Shown one piece after another: positions 44,886 to 52,971 of a stretch of DNA of 64,000 nucleotides. The position numbers were made by a program, and so were the translations under genes. The notes beneath the pieces were generated by a model. That model was not told where the DNA came from and did not search any database. It saw nothing but the letters and a program-made list of their open reading frames with translations. The first letter of the stretch is position 1, and every line of letters begins with the position of its first letter. The DNA is from JAEZDC01 sp036676415 (GTDB taxonomy: Bacteria; Bacteroidota; Bacteroidia; Chitinophagales; Chitinophagaceae): positions 12,628 to 76,627 of the forward strand of contig JAKFCX010000039.1 in the NCBI GenBank assembly GCA_036676415.1, read 5' to 3'.

Positions 44886-46028
44886 ATGAAAGCTGTTGCG
44901 TTTATAACTCTGTTGGTACTTTCAATTCATGTTTCAGCTCAGAAAGATTTATTCTGCCATGCCATGCGAAGTATACCTGATACAAGAAATCCTGACGAAA
45001 TCCGTGGCTGTGCACCATTGGATAATAATTATCATTTTTGGGATGTAGGTAAAGTATTATATGTAAAATTTTTAAATGGCTCTCCTCAGATACATTCTAG
45101 GATCATGACTATTGCAAAGCAATGGGAACAATATGGTAATTTGACCTTTCAGTTTGTGGATTCTGGCCAGGCACAAATCCGTGTCGGTCTTCATGCAGAG
45201 GGCTACGTATCTTCTATGTTGGGTACCATGGCTAATATAGTTCCCGAAGACGAAGCAAATGTACTTATCGATACATCTTTCTTTACATCCGTGTCTTCTA
45301 TGGAAGCAATTGTACTACACTTGTTTGGTCATGTACTCGGATTTCAGCATGAAATAAAAGTGCCTTTAACGGGAAGATCATGGAATAGAAAAAACATAGA
45401 TAAATATTTCGATTCATTCGGATGGACACAGGAAGAGATACAAAAAAAGGTCATTGATGTTTATTCTTTTTCCTACTCGAATGGATTGGCTGCCGATCCT
45501 TTTTCAGTTATGAATGTTCCATTGCCTGGTGGATGGACAAAAGAAGAATCAACAGTCTGGAAGAAACACCTTTCTGACGGAGATAAACTGCTAATGCAGT
45601 TAGTGTACCCTGATTCAACAGATAAGCACAAAGAACCAGCTTCAATGATTGTAACAGGTTTTGAGGGAATAAGGATAAAACAAACAAAATCAGGCTTCAT
45701 ATTCTATCCTGAGTTGGAGCTTTCTGTCAGAAATATAAAGAGCTTGATTTTTTATGTTTTTCATGCTGATGAAGAAGGTAAGCCAATTAATAACAGTTTA
45801 GAAGAGCCTGTTGGAGTGTCTTTAAAATATTCCAATAAAGGCGATAAAGTCTATGCTATAAACAAATCTGCGAATGATTTTGGTTTTTTTATTCCTTATG
45901 CTGATATACCACTTAAATATGAGTGCATAGTTCTAAAAGCATTTTTCAATATTTATTATATAGATTCGGAATATGAACAGAAAGCCGGATACCGGTCGAA
46001 TCCACAGGATTTAGTTTGGAAGCGATAA
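44886..46028 (+). CDS. Metzincin (M12A)-like protein lacking the catalytic glutamate
   Basis: 380 aa. Signal peptide (1-18). The zinc site is HLFGHVLGFQH (His145, His149, His155), where astacin-family and related Bacteroidota peptidases have HExxHxxGxxH. The catalytic Glu is Leu146, codon TTG at 45321-45323. The downstream WNRKNIDKYF segment and the Met-turn region DPFSVMNVP (near residue 208) are kept, so the fold seems intact. A beta-rich C-terminal domain (about 260-380) follows. It is likely a secreted, inactive zinc-binding pseudopeptidase, perhaps a binding protein or inhibitor. tgt begins 26 bases downstream. Confidence 0.82.
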   Translation: MKAVAFITLLVLSIHVSAQKDLFCHAMRSIPDTRNPDEIRGCAPLDNNYHFWDVGKVLYVKFLNGSPQIHSRIMTIAKQWEQYGNLTFQFVDSGQAQIRVGLHAEGYVSSMLGTMANIVPEDEANVLIDTSFFTSVSSMEAIVLHLFGHVLGFQHEIKVPLTGRSWNRKNIDKYFDSFGWTQEEIQKKVIDVYSFSYSNGLAADPFSVMNVPLPGGWTKEESTVWKKHLSDGDKLLMQLVYPDSTDKHKEPASMIVTGFEGIRIKQTKSGFIFYPELELSVRNIKSLIFYVFHADEEGKPINNSLEEPVGVSLKYSNKGDKVYAINKSANDFGFFIPYADIPLKYECIVLKAFFNIYYIDSEYEQKAGYRSNPQDLVWKR

Positions 46029-46047
46029 AATGACCTTACTATCTTCG
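46015..46047 (+). promoter_or_regulatory. Promoter of tgt
   Basis: TTTG at 46015-46018, 21-nt spacer, TATCTTCG at 46040-46047 overlapping the end of the upstream gene. The tgt ATG is at 46055, so the transcript would be nearly leaderless. Confidence 0.6.
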
Positions 46048-46054
46048 CCACCCA

Positions 46055-47194
46055 ATGGCAGCACTTACATTTGATTTACAACATACAGATACTTCTTCCA
46101 AAGCAAGAGCAGGAAAGATCACAACCGATCACGGAGAAATTCTTACGCCGATCTTTATGCCTGTTGGTACGGTTGGAAGTGTAAAAGCAGTATCCAAAAG
46201 GCAATTAAGAGATGAAGTAAAAGCACAGATCATTTTGGGTAATACCTATCATTTGTATTTACGTCCCGGGACTGAAATTTTAGAGAAGGCTGGTGGCTTG
46301 CATAAATTCAATGGTTGGGACAGACCAATCTTAACAGACAGTGGTGGCTACCAGGTTTTTTCTTTGGCTGCCCATCGAAAGATCACCAAAGAAGGGGTTT
46401 TGTTTCAATCTCATATTGATGGAAGTAAGCACATGTTCACTCCTGAATATGTAATGGACATTCAAAGAAGTATCGGGGCTGATATCATTATGGCTTTTGA
46501 TGAATGTCCACCTTACCCCAGTGAATATAAATATGCAGCCGATAGTATGAAGCTGACGCATCAATGGCTTGACCGGTGCTTTCAAAGACTGGAATCAACT
46601 CCTGACAGGTATGGTTATACGCAGAATCTTTTTCCTATTGTTCAAGGCGGAACATATAAAGACCTGAGAACGGCTTCCTGCGAATACATTGCTTCTAAAA
46701 ATGCTGTGGGAAATGCAATAGGAGGGCTGAGTGTTGGTGAGCCTGAGGAAATGATGTACGAGTTCACAGAATTGTGTTGTGATATTCTTCCTGCAGATAA
46801 ACCAAGATACCTGATGGGTGTTGGCACACCATGGAACATTTTGGAAGGAATTGCATTGGGCATTGATATGTTTGATTGTGTAATGCCAACAAGGAATGGA
46901 AGAAATGGGATGTTGTTCACTTCAAAAGGTGTCATCAACATCAAGAATAAAAAGTTTGCCGATGATTATTCACCAATAGATGCTGATCTTCCTTGTGAAA
47001 CCAGTCAATATTATTCCAAAGCATATTTACGTCACCTGTTTGCTGCAAAAGAAATACTGGGATTACAGATTGCCAGTATACATAATCTTTCTTTCTATTT
47101 ATGGTTGGTTACAGAAGCAAGAAAGCAGATCCAGGAAGGAAATTTCAACAGCTGGAAAGAGCAAATGGTACCGCAATTAAAGCAAAGGCTGTAA
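46055..47194 (+). CDS. tgt: Queuine tRNA-ribosyltransferase with altered zinc site
   Basis: 379 aa. Exchanges G34 for the queuosine precursor in tRNAs with GUN anticodons. The active site is intact: DSGGYQVFSL (substrate/general base Asp, near 95), GGLSVGEPEEMM and the nucleophile region GIDMFDCVMPTRNGRNG. The zinc-site residues, at the family spacing of 2, 3 and 26, would be residues 312, 314, 317 and 343. Here they are Leu312, Cys314, Ser317 and His343, so two of the three cysteine ligands are missing. SKAYLRHL follows as usual. Whether zinc is still bound is open. Confidence 0.93.
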   Translation: MAALTFDLQHTDTSSKARAGKITTDHGEILTPIFMPVGTVGSVKAVSKRQLRDEVKAQIILGNTYHLYLRPGTEILEKAGGLHKFNGWDRPILTDSGGYQVFSLAAHRKITKEGVLFQSHIDGSKHMFTPEYVMDIQRSIGADIIMAFDECPPYPSEYKYAADSMKLTHQWLDRCFQRLESTPDRYGYTQNLFPIVQGGTYKDLRTASCEYIASKNAVGNAIGGLSVGEPEEMMYEFTELCCDILPADKPRYLMGVGTPWNILEGIALGIDMFDCVMPTRNGRNGMLFTSKGVINIKNKKFADDYSPIDADLPCETSQYYSKAYLRHLFAAKEILGLQIASIHNLSFYLWLVTEARKQIQEGNFNSWKEQMVPQLKQRL

Positions 47195-47605
47195 TGTGAA
47201 TAATACTGAATGGATAGTTGAGTTTACTCACAGTATTTAATTGAAATTAGTAATGAATGATATTTAGGATGTTTCTATCCGGTATCTATGAAAACTATCC
47301 CAACTGAGCATCCATTTTTATGGATCTCTTTTTTATTTTTTCACGCAAAGGGATTGGATGTGTTCTGTGTAGCCTGATGTATTAAGGATTTTGGCCGTTT
47401 GATATTCAGAATTCTGGAGCACAAAGAACGCAAAGAGATCTTTCATAAATGAAAGATGAGAGAGTAAAGTTGACTATCATTTTATTGTTACGTTAGTAAC
47501 AATCCCTTTGCGTCTTTGCGATTAAGCGTTGAACATAAAAAACTTCCACATCTTACAACAGCGATCCCAAATTGGAAAACATATAAAACCTTTGCGTGAA
47601 ACTTG
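47195..47605. repeat. Repeat-rich intergenic region between tgt and lpxB
   Basis: No gene in 411 bases. The ends carry a 12-bp inverted pair, TTCACGCAAAGG (47340-47351) and CCTTTGCGTGAA (47589-47600). Inside are ACGCAAAG (near 47428-47435) facing CTTTGCGTCTTTGCG (47506-47520), and a hairpin TTGTTACGTTAGTAACAA (47485-47502). The CTTTGCG / CGCAAAG motifs resemble repeats seen in many Bacteroidota intergenic regions. It separates convergent genes and may act as a terminator or be a decayed repeat element. Confidence 0.55.
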
Positions 47606-48715
47606 TCAGTCCTTTAAAAAACTATAAATACTTTTAGCTGCATTTTCAGAAGCATTGCCTTTAAATGAAAGTACTTCCTTCAACTGCTTATAATCTGCTG
47701 CCAGTTGTTTTTGCCTGTTCGGATTTTCAAGAAGATTTTTTAATTCGTAAACGAGATTTTTAACCGTAAGATCATTTTGAATCAATTCCTTCACCACCAG
47801 TTTATCCATGATCAGGTTGACCAGCGAAATGTATTTTATTTTGATCACTCTTTTTGCAATCTGGTAACTGATGTTACTTCCTTTATAACAAACGATCTCC
47901 GGTACTTCAAACAAGGCTGTTTCCAGTGTTGCCGTTCCACTTGTTACCAATGCTGCAGTTGATTGAGAAAGTAATTCATACGTCCTGTTATTTACCCAAG
48001 ATACATTTGGATATTGTTTGATGAGCGCATTGTAAAATTCATCATCAATAGAAGGTGCTTTGGCAATGATGAATTGATGATTCGGGAAATGTGGAGCCAC
48101 TTCTAACATGATTGGCAGCTTCTTTAAAATTTCCTGCTTCCTGCTGCCCGGTAATAATGCAATGATCGGCCTATCACTAAGCTTCTGACTTCTGACTGCT
48201 AACTTCTCTCTCTCAATCACCGCTACCAAAGGATGACCAACATATTCCACTTCCCAGTTCCATTTGTCTTTATAGTAGTCTTTTTCAAATGGAAGTATCA
48301 CCAGCATCTTGTCAATCGTCTGTTTCATCTTCTTCACCCTGTTTTCTTTCCAGGCCCAGACCTGTGGTGAAATATAGAACACAACTTTCAGTCCTTGTTG
48401 TTTAGCCCATTCAGCAATACGAAGATTAAAGCCGGGATAATCTACAAGAATCAAAACATCAGGTTGGTATTGTTGAATATCTTCTTTGCAAATTCGAATG
48501 TTTTTAAAGATTGTTTTGATGTTCATCAGCACTTCGATGAAACCCATGAATGCAAGATCACGATAGTGTTTCACTAAAGTTCCTCCAGCTTGTTGCATTA
48601 AATCTCCACCCCAGAAACGTATATCTGCAGCTGTATCCAGCTTGTGTAATTCCTTCATGAGATTACTTCCATGCAGATCACCACTGGCTTCACCGGCTAT
48701 TATATAGTACTTCAT
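47606..48715 (-). CDS. lpxB: Lipid-A-disaccharide synthase
   Basis: 369 aa from ATG 48713-48715 (MKYYIIAGEASGD). Joins UDP-diacylglucosamine and lipid X to form the tetra-acyl disaccharide of lipid A. GEASGDLHG (residues 7-15), VDYPGFNLRIAEWAK, YYISPQVWAWKENRV and LLPGSRKQEI are diagnostic. Longer in-frame starts run into the upstream repeat. A membrane-protein gene and surE lie upstream on the same strand. Confidence 0.95.
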   Translation of the reverse strand: MKYYIIAGEASGDLHGSNLMKELHKLDTAADIRFWGGDLMQQAGGTLVKHYRDLAFMGFIEVLMNIKTIFKNIRICKEDIQQYQPDVLILVDYPGFNLRIAEWAKQQGLKVVFYISPQVWAWKENRVKKMKQTIDKMLVILPFEKDYYKDKWNWEVEYVGHPLVAVIEREKLAVRSQKLSDRPIIALLPGSRKQEILKKLPIMLEVAPHFPNHQFIIAKAPSIDDEFYNALIKQYPNVSWVNNRTYELLSQSTAALVTSGTATLETALFEVPEIVCYKGSNISYQIAKRVIKIKYISLVNLIMDKLVVKELIQNDLTVKNLVYELKNLLENPNRQKQLAADYKQLKEVLSFKGNASENAAKSIYSFLKD

Positions 48716-48735
48716 TGTTGAATAAAGATAAGAAC

Positions 48736-48786
48736 GTAGAAGTGAGTGACACAACGAACGATCACCAAAGTGATACAGTCGGCAAA
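48736..48786 (+). repeat. Interspersed repeat copy 11
   Basis: GTAGAAGTGAGTGACACAAC (from 48736; core ends at 48756), 20-nt spacer, AGTCGGCAAA (48777-48786). Between lpxB and the next minus-strand gene; plus-oriented. Confidence 0.78.
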
Positions 48787-48791
48787 TAAAA

Positions 48792-49088
48792 TCAATAAAC
48801 GAACTTTAATATAATTGCTCCTATTGCATAGATAACAGTCACGATAAAAATGCCTTTTGCAGTCTGATCCTTTCTTGAGTTAACAAATATGGTGAAGAAG
48901 ATGGCATTGGCCAGTAATGAAAATGTAACGGCATTGGTGAGATATCTTTGTTCAATTCCCAGTAATTCGATGTACTCGAAAAAATCTACTCCAAGCGGAT
49001 AGGCCTTTACAAAATAGTGACCCACGATGCCAATCAATGGTGCCAGTAATCCGATTACGAGACCCAGTTTCAGATTATCTTTTAGCAT
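48792..49088 (-). CDS. Small membrane protein, function unknown
   Basis: 98 aa if the internal ATG at 49086-49088 is used (a start at 49112 would overlap surE by 38 bases; the shorter start overlaps by 14). Three predicted membrane helices (LGLVIGLLAPLIGIVGHYFV, VTFSLLANAIFFTIFV and GIFIVTVIYAIGAIIL). It resembles small inner-membrane proteins of the DUF4199 sort, though I am not certain. Overlap with surE indicates coupling in a surE operon. Confidence 0.65.
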   Translation of the reverse strand: MLKDNLKLGLVIGLLAPLIGIVGHYFVKAYPLGVDFFEYIELLGIEQRYLTNAVTFSLLANAIFFTIFVNSRKDQTAKGIFIVTVIYAIGAIILKFVY

Positions 49089-49899
49089 TCGGGCTGACCA
49101 ATGTTTTTTCAAGTTGCTGTTTTAATTGATAGTTTGTAAGATCGAACTGTACCGGCACAATGCTAACATAATTATTCTTTAATGCCCACACATCGGTGTC
49201 TTTTCCTTTATCGAAATTTACGAATTCTCCTGTGAGCCAGTAATATTTTTTTCCGTGTGGGTCTGCTCTTTCATCAAAATCTTCTTCATATTTAGCATAA
49301 GCCTGTCGACAAACTTTGAATCCTTTAATAAGATCAACAGGTACTGCAGGAATGTTAACGTTCAGGCAAAGATGCTTGTCAAGTTTTTTAAACAATATCT
49401 GTTCAACGATAAGCCTTGCATATTTGATAGCACCTTCAAAATCTGCTTCGATGCTAAAGTCCAACAAACTGAAGCCGATGCTTGGGATACTTTCAATAGC
49501 AGCTTCGAGGGCAGCAGACATAGTGCCTGAATAAATTACATTGATGGAGTGATTGGCTCCATGGTTCACACCACTTAAACAGATGTCGGGTTTGCGATGC
49601 AGAATTTTATCTACTGCGAGTTTAACACAATCAACAGGAGTTCCGCTGGTGCTGTAAGCTTCAATATCACCAAAAACATGTGATGGCTGTAATCTTAATG
49701 GTTGACCAATGGTGATGGCATGGCCCATTCCGCTTTGTGGTTTATCGGGAGCCACTACCACAACTTTTCCAAGATCTTTTACCGCTTCCACCAAAGCTCT
49801 TATTCCTGGTGAAGTGATACCATCGTCATTGGTAATGAGTATCGTTGGTTTTGGATTTTTCTTCGCTGTTTTCTTCGCTGATTTTTTTGCTGTAGCCAT
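49075..49899 (-). CDS. surE: 5'/3'-nucleotidase SurE
   Basis: 274 aa from ATG 49897-49899. Cytoplasmic survival-protein phosphatase acting on nucleoside monophosphates. The family motif ILITNDDGITSPGI (residues about 20-33) supplies the metal Asp pair, and SGVNHGANHSINVIYSGTMSAA is the second conserved block. It has an unusual Lys/Ala-rich N-terminal tail (ATAKKSAKKTAKKNPK, residues 2-17) absent from E. coli SurE, possibly histone-like or nucleic-acid-binding. Confidence 0.94.
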   Translation of the reverse strand: MATAKKSAKKTAKKNPKPTILITNDDGITSPGIRALVEAVKDLGKVVVVAPDKPQSGMGHAITIGQPLRLQPSHVFGDIEAYSTSGTPVDCVKLAVDKILHRKPDICLSGVNHGANHSINVIYSGTMSAALEAAIESIPSIGFSLLDFSIEADFEGAIKYARLIVEQILFKKLDKHLCLNVNIPAVPVDLIKGFKVCRQAYAKYEEDFDERADPHGKKYYWLTGEFVNFDKGKDTDVWALKNNYVSIVPVQFDLTNYQLKQQLEKTLVSPNAKR

Positions 49900-49961
49900 G
49901 CTTGTTAAAACTATTCTGCAAATGTGACACAAAAGCGTTTCAAAAAAAATTGTGGAAAAAA

Positions 49962-49991
49962 TTTGGATTAACTAAAAAGTTTAGTATTTTG
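49962..49991 (+). promoter_or_regulatory. Promoter of the XRE-S24 regulator gene
   Basis: TTTG at 49962-49965, a 19-nt spacer and TATTTTG at 49985-49991. An operator-like palindrome fills the spacer. Confidence 0.65.
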
Positions 49992-50008
49992 CAACTAAAT
50001 CAATTAGT
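49971..50008. promoter_or_regulatory. Two operator-like palindromes controlling the XRE-S24 regulator
   Basis: ACTAAA-AAG-TTTAGT (49971-49985) lies between the promoter elements and ACTAA-ATCAA-TTAGT (49994-50008) lies just downstream, three bases before the ATG at 50011. The shared half-site is ACTAA(A) / (T)TTAGT and the centres are 23 bp apart (about two helical turns), the layout of cooperative autorepression. Confidence 0.65.
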
Positions 50009-50010
50009 CT

Positions 50011-50763
50011 ATGTCTTTTGCAGGAAAAAATCTCCGTTACCTCCGTAAGCTTCGTGGCTGGACACAGGAAGAATTTGCCAATAAGCTCAAGATCAAACGA
50101 TCATTGTTGGGTGCCTACGAAGAAGAAAGGGCAGAGCCCAGATTAGAAGTAACTGAAACCATTTGCAATATTTTTAAGATGACGATGGAAGAGTTCTTTC
50201 TCAAGGATCTTACAACTGCAAAAGGCAGCAGTTACCTGGAAAGAAGAAGGCAATTGAAAATGGTTGCAGAAGTTTCAGAGATCCAGTTTGTACCGGTAAA
50301 AGCTGCTGCAGGTTATATGGCAGGTTATGCTGATCCGGATTTTGTAGATGAATTGAACACTTTCACTTTGCCAATGCTGGCTCCAGGTCAATATAGAGCT
50401 TTTGAGATTATGGGTGATAGTATGTTGCCAACTCCAAGTGGTTCTGTTATTGTGTGTGAAAAGGTAGACGACCAGGAAGATATTAAGAACAGCCAGGCTT
50501 ATATAGTGGTGAGTAAGAATGAAGGGATTGTTTACAAGCGGATCATGAAAAATAACAAGGCTAAGACAAAGCTTACACTTATCAGTGATAATCCTCAGTA
50601 CGAGCCATATCATATCAGTGCAGAAGATGTATTGGAAATGTGGAAAGCCGTATATGTTTTACATAAGCCAACACCACAACCAAGATGGGATGTAAATCAA
50701 CTGGCAACTGTAGTTAATACATTACAGGAGCAGGTGAGTAGTTTGAAGAAGAAGATGAATTAG
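50011..50763 (+). CDS. XRE-family regulator with S24 (LexA/CI-like) peptidase domain
   Basis: 250 aa. An N-terminal helix-turn-helix (about residues 5-62, GWTQEEFANKLKIKRSLLGAYE) is joined to an S24 domain with catalytic Ser in GDSMLP (near 136) and Lys in IVYKRIM (near 172); the cleavage region around KAAAGYMAG (about 95-103) precedes it. Such proteins are repressors that self-cleave under stress. There is no phage gene nearby, so this is more likely a chromosomal stress repressor. The C-terminal tail (about 225-250) is a coiled coil. Palindromes at its promoter suggest autoregulation. Confidence 0.9.
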   Translation: MSFAGKNLRYLRKLRGWTQEEFANKLKIKRSLLGAYEEERAEPRLEVTETICNIFKMTMEEFFLKDLTTAKGSSYLERRRQLKMVAEVSEIQFVPVKAAAGYMAGYADPDFVDELNTFTLPMLAPGQYRAFEIMGDSMLPTPSGSVIVCEKVDDQEDIKNSQAYIVVSKNEGIVYKRIMKNNKAKTKLTLISDNPQYEPYHISAEDVLEMWKAVYVLHKPTPQPRWDVNQLATVVNTLQEQVSSLKKKMN

Positions 50764-50827
50764 GCTTCCTCTTATTTTAGATGTGTACTTTGCTTTCCGA
50801 ACTGTTTGAATGAGACAGCATGTTTGT

Positions 50828-51925
50828 TTAGTTTTCGAACTTAACAACACTCTTATAAGCTGCCTTTGGCTTCAAAGCTTTATCAAATAACAGTGGATAA
50901 TCTTTTCTTCCTTTGACAGGAAAATTGTCCAGCCAGCTATACCTGTCACTTATGTTCCAGAAGGTAACACCTGTGATGTGCTTTTTGTATTTGCGAAACA
51001 TTTCAAACACCATCTGATACTGTTTTGTTTGAGTTGTTTCTCTTGTAGTGGTATAGGTGGTATCGAAGTCAACTGCTTTTTTTTCTCTTGCATTGTGTTC
51101 TTTTGGATAGACAGAGATATCCAGTTCTGTTATCTGAAGTGGAAGGCCTAACGAAGCAAAATCACTCAGCGTTTTATCCAGTTGTTCTTTTGTTGGTTCA
51201 CTTAAAGTCCAGTGTGCCTGTAATCCAACTGCATGAACAGGAACACCATTGGCTTTTAACTTTTGAATCATGGTGATGATCTTTTTCCTTTTAACAGGAT
51301 CAATTTCGTTGTAATCATTGTAAAATAGCATGGCATCAGGGTCAGCAGCATGTGCCCATTCAAAAGCTTTTGCAATAAAATCTTCACCGCAGATCTGGTA
51401 AAATTTCGAGGACCTGTAAATCGTATCTTTTGCATCTGCGATCGCTTCATTCACAACATCCCAGGCATAAATATCATCCTTGTACCTGGTAACAACCGTT
51501 GTAATATGATCTTTGATTCTTTGCATCAATACTTCTTTCGACACTGTATTACCATTTTTGTCGGTGAAGAACCATGATGGAGTTTGCTGGTGCCAAACCA
51601 AAGCATGGCCTCGCAGTTTAATGTTGTTACGCTTAGCAAATGCGACAATCGAGTCAGCATCTTTCCAGTAATATTCATTCTCTTTCGGATGCAGTGGACC
51701 CATTTTCATTGCATTTTCTGCAGTGATGCTGCCAAAATGTTTTGTCACCAGGTTTGCTTCATCTGTTTGTAGTGATTTGGGAGAAACTGATACCCCTATT
51801 GGAAAGTAGGAGTGATAATATTCATGGAGTCCTTTGGATGAATCGTTTGACTGGGATTGTGCATTGTTTTCATTGTTGCAGGAAACCAGTATGAACAAAC
51901 ATGCAATGCAAATAAGATTCTTCAT
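50828..51925 (-). CDS. Secreted lipoprotein endo-1,4-beta-xylanase (GH10)
   Basis: 365 aa. Lipoprotein signal with lipobox LVSC (Cys16). The GH10 TIM barrel is complete: acid/base Glu160 in WDVVNE, nucleophile Glu267 in ITELDIS, and the WHQQTPSWF substrate subsite. Cleaves internal beta-1,4 bonds of xylan. It stands alone; no other xylan-use or SusC/D genes are adjacent. Monocistronic, minus strand. Confidence 0.95.
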   Translation of the reverse strand: MKNLICIACLFILVSCNNENNAQSQSNDSSKGLHEYYHSYFPIGVSVSPKSLQTDEANLVTKHFGSITAENAMKMGPLHPKENEYYWKDADSIVAFAKRNNIKLRGHALVWHQQTPSWFFTDKNGNTVSKEVLMQRIKDHITTVVTRYKDDIYAWDVVNEAIADAKDTIYRSSKFYQICGEDFIAKAFEWAHAADPDAMLFYNDYNEIDPVKRKKIITMIQKLKANGVPVHAVGLQAHWTLSEPTKEQLDKTLSDFASLGLPLQITELDISVYPKEHNAREKKAVDFDTTYTTTRETTQTKQYQMVFEMFRKYKKHITGVTFWNISDRYSWLDNFPVKGRKDYPLLFDKALKPKAAYKSVVKFEN

Positions 51926-52119
51926 GGTTTTATTCTATGATTTAAGGGTGATTTAGGTTTTGAGTTTATCGCAACAGCTGGATTATTCACCTTTTCCCGA
52001 TATATCCAAAAGCAGGCCTGAGTTTGAATAGGTTGCTTTATTGGCTGAAAGCTTTAACAGAGCTTATGGGAATCTTTTATTGAGGTAGAATAAATCAGGC
52101 ATATCTGCACAGCAGAGCC

Positions 52120-52776
52120 TTACAATTTGATCACTGATTTTTCCACTATTGCAAATACATTATCTGTTCGTTTAACATCGAGTGCTGCCAAGCCTGTGAA
52201 CCTGCTGAATGCCGGAAGAATAGCAAACTTGTGGTTGAAATAAAAACAGGGAAAGCGAAGTGTTTGTTTTCCTATTCCGTTTAATACTACTCCAGGGTGG
52301 ATATGACCGGTAAAAAAATATTCCGCAGAAGTATCACAATCAGATTGTTCAACATCATGGGCAAAGCAAAATTCTTTTATAGAATATTGTTTTGGATGTA
52401 CCGTGATATTAGCTGATGCATACCAGCTTGCCTTCAGGATATCATGGTTACCTTTTACAAGATGAATAGATAGTTGGGGAAAGTCATTTCTCCATTTTAA
52501 AAAAAGTTCATGCTCCTTATTATCCGAACTGTGAAACATGTCACCAACTACCAATAGACTCCCTGGCTTATAAAATTGTAACTGGCTAAGAAGTCTTTGC
52601 AGATCTTCTTTGAAAATATTTTGTGGTACAGCAATTCCGCTCTTTCTGAAATGACCTGTTTTGCCAAAGTGAAGGTCAGAGACAATCAGGATCTTTTCTT
52701 CTTCCCAGAAAATGCAACGCTCAGCCGAAAGCCAGAAGTGGTTGTTATTGATGATGTGTTGAACTGGAGATTGCAT
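52120..52776 (-). CDS. pdeM: Ligase-associated DNA damage response endonuclease PdeM
   Basis: 218 aa calcineurin-like metallophosphoesterase. Metal motifs: SDLHFGK (DxH), GDMFHSSDN (GD), KGNHD (GNHD) and TGHIHPG (GHxH). The FWLSAERCIFWEEEKILIVSDLHFGKTGHFRKSGI opening is the PdeM signature. In many bacteria pdeM is grouped with lhr-like helicase, an exonuclease and ATP-dependent ligase genes; none is in this window. Confidence 0.88.
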   Translation of the reverse strand: MQSPVQHIINNNHFWLSAERCIFWEEEKILIVSDLHFGKTGHFRKSGIAVPQNIFKEDLQRLLSQLQFYKPGSLLVVGDMFHSSDNKEHELFLKWRNDFPQLSIHLVKGNHDILKASWYASANITVHPKQYSIKEFCFAHDVEQSDCDTSAEYFFTGHIHPGVVLNGIGKQTLRFPCFYFNHKFAILPAFSRFTGLAALDVKRTDNVFAIVEKSVIKL

Positions 52777-52903
52777 TGAAAGGTGGCAAATATAGATCGG
52801 GAGAAGAGTAACATTAGGTTAAAAGTCGATTGAAATCCGAATTGGTAGCTCTATCAACTTTATTGCTCACTTGATCAGTTGCACACCATTTTAATTTTAT
52901 AAC

Positions 52904-52934
52904 AAAAAACCTGCTGATCTCTCAACAGGTTTTT
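52904..52934. terminator. Terminator downstream of citrate synthase
   Basis: AAAAAACCTG and CAGGTTTTT form a stem with a 12-nt loop and A/T tails on both sides, about 38 bases after the citrate synthase stop. Confidence 0.75.
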
Positions 52935-52971
52935 AATATCTATTTCGCTGAACTATAAACTGCAAACTTCC

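Noticed and set aside
50011..50763. XRE-S24 regulator as part of a prophage
   Set aside because: No integrase, portal, capsid or lysis genes flank it; neighbours are surE and a xylanase.
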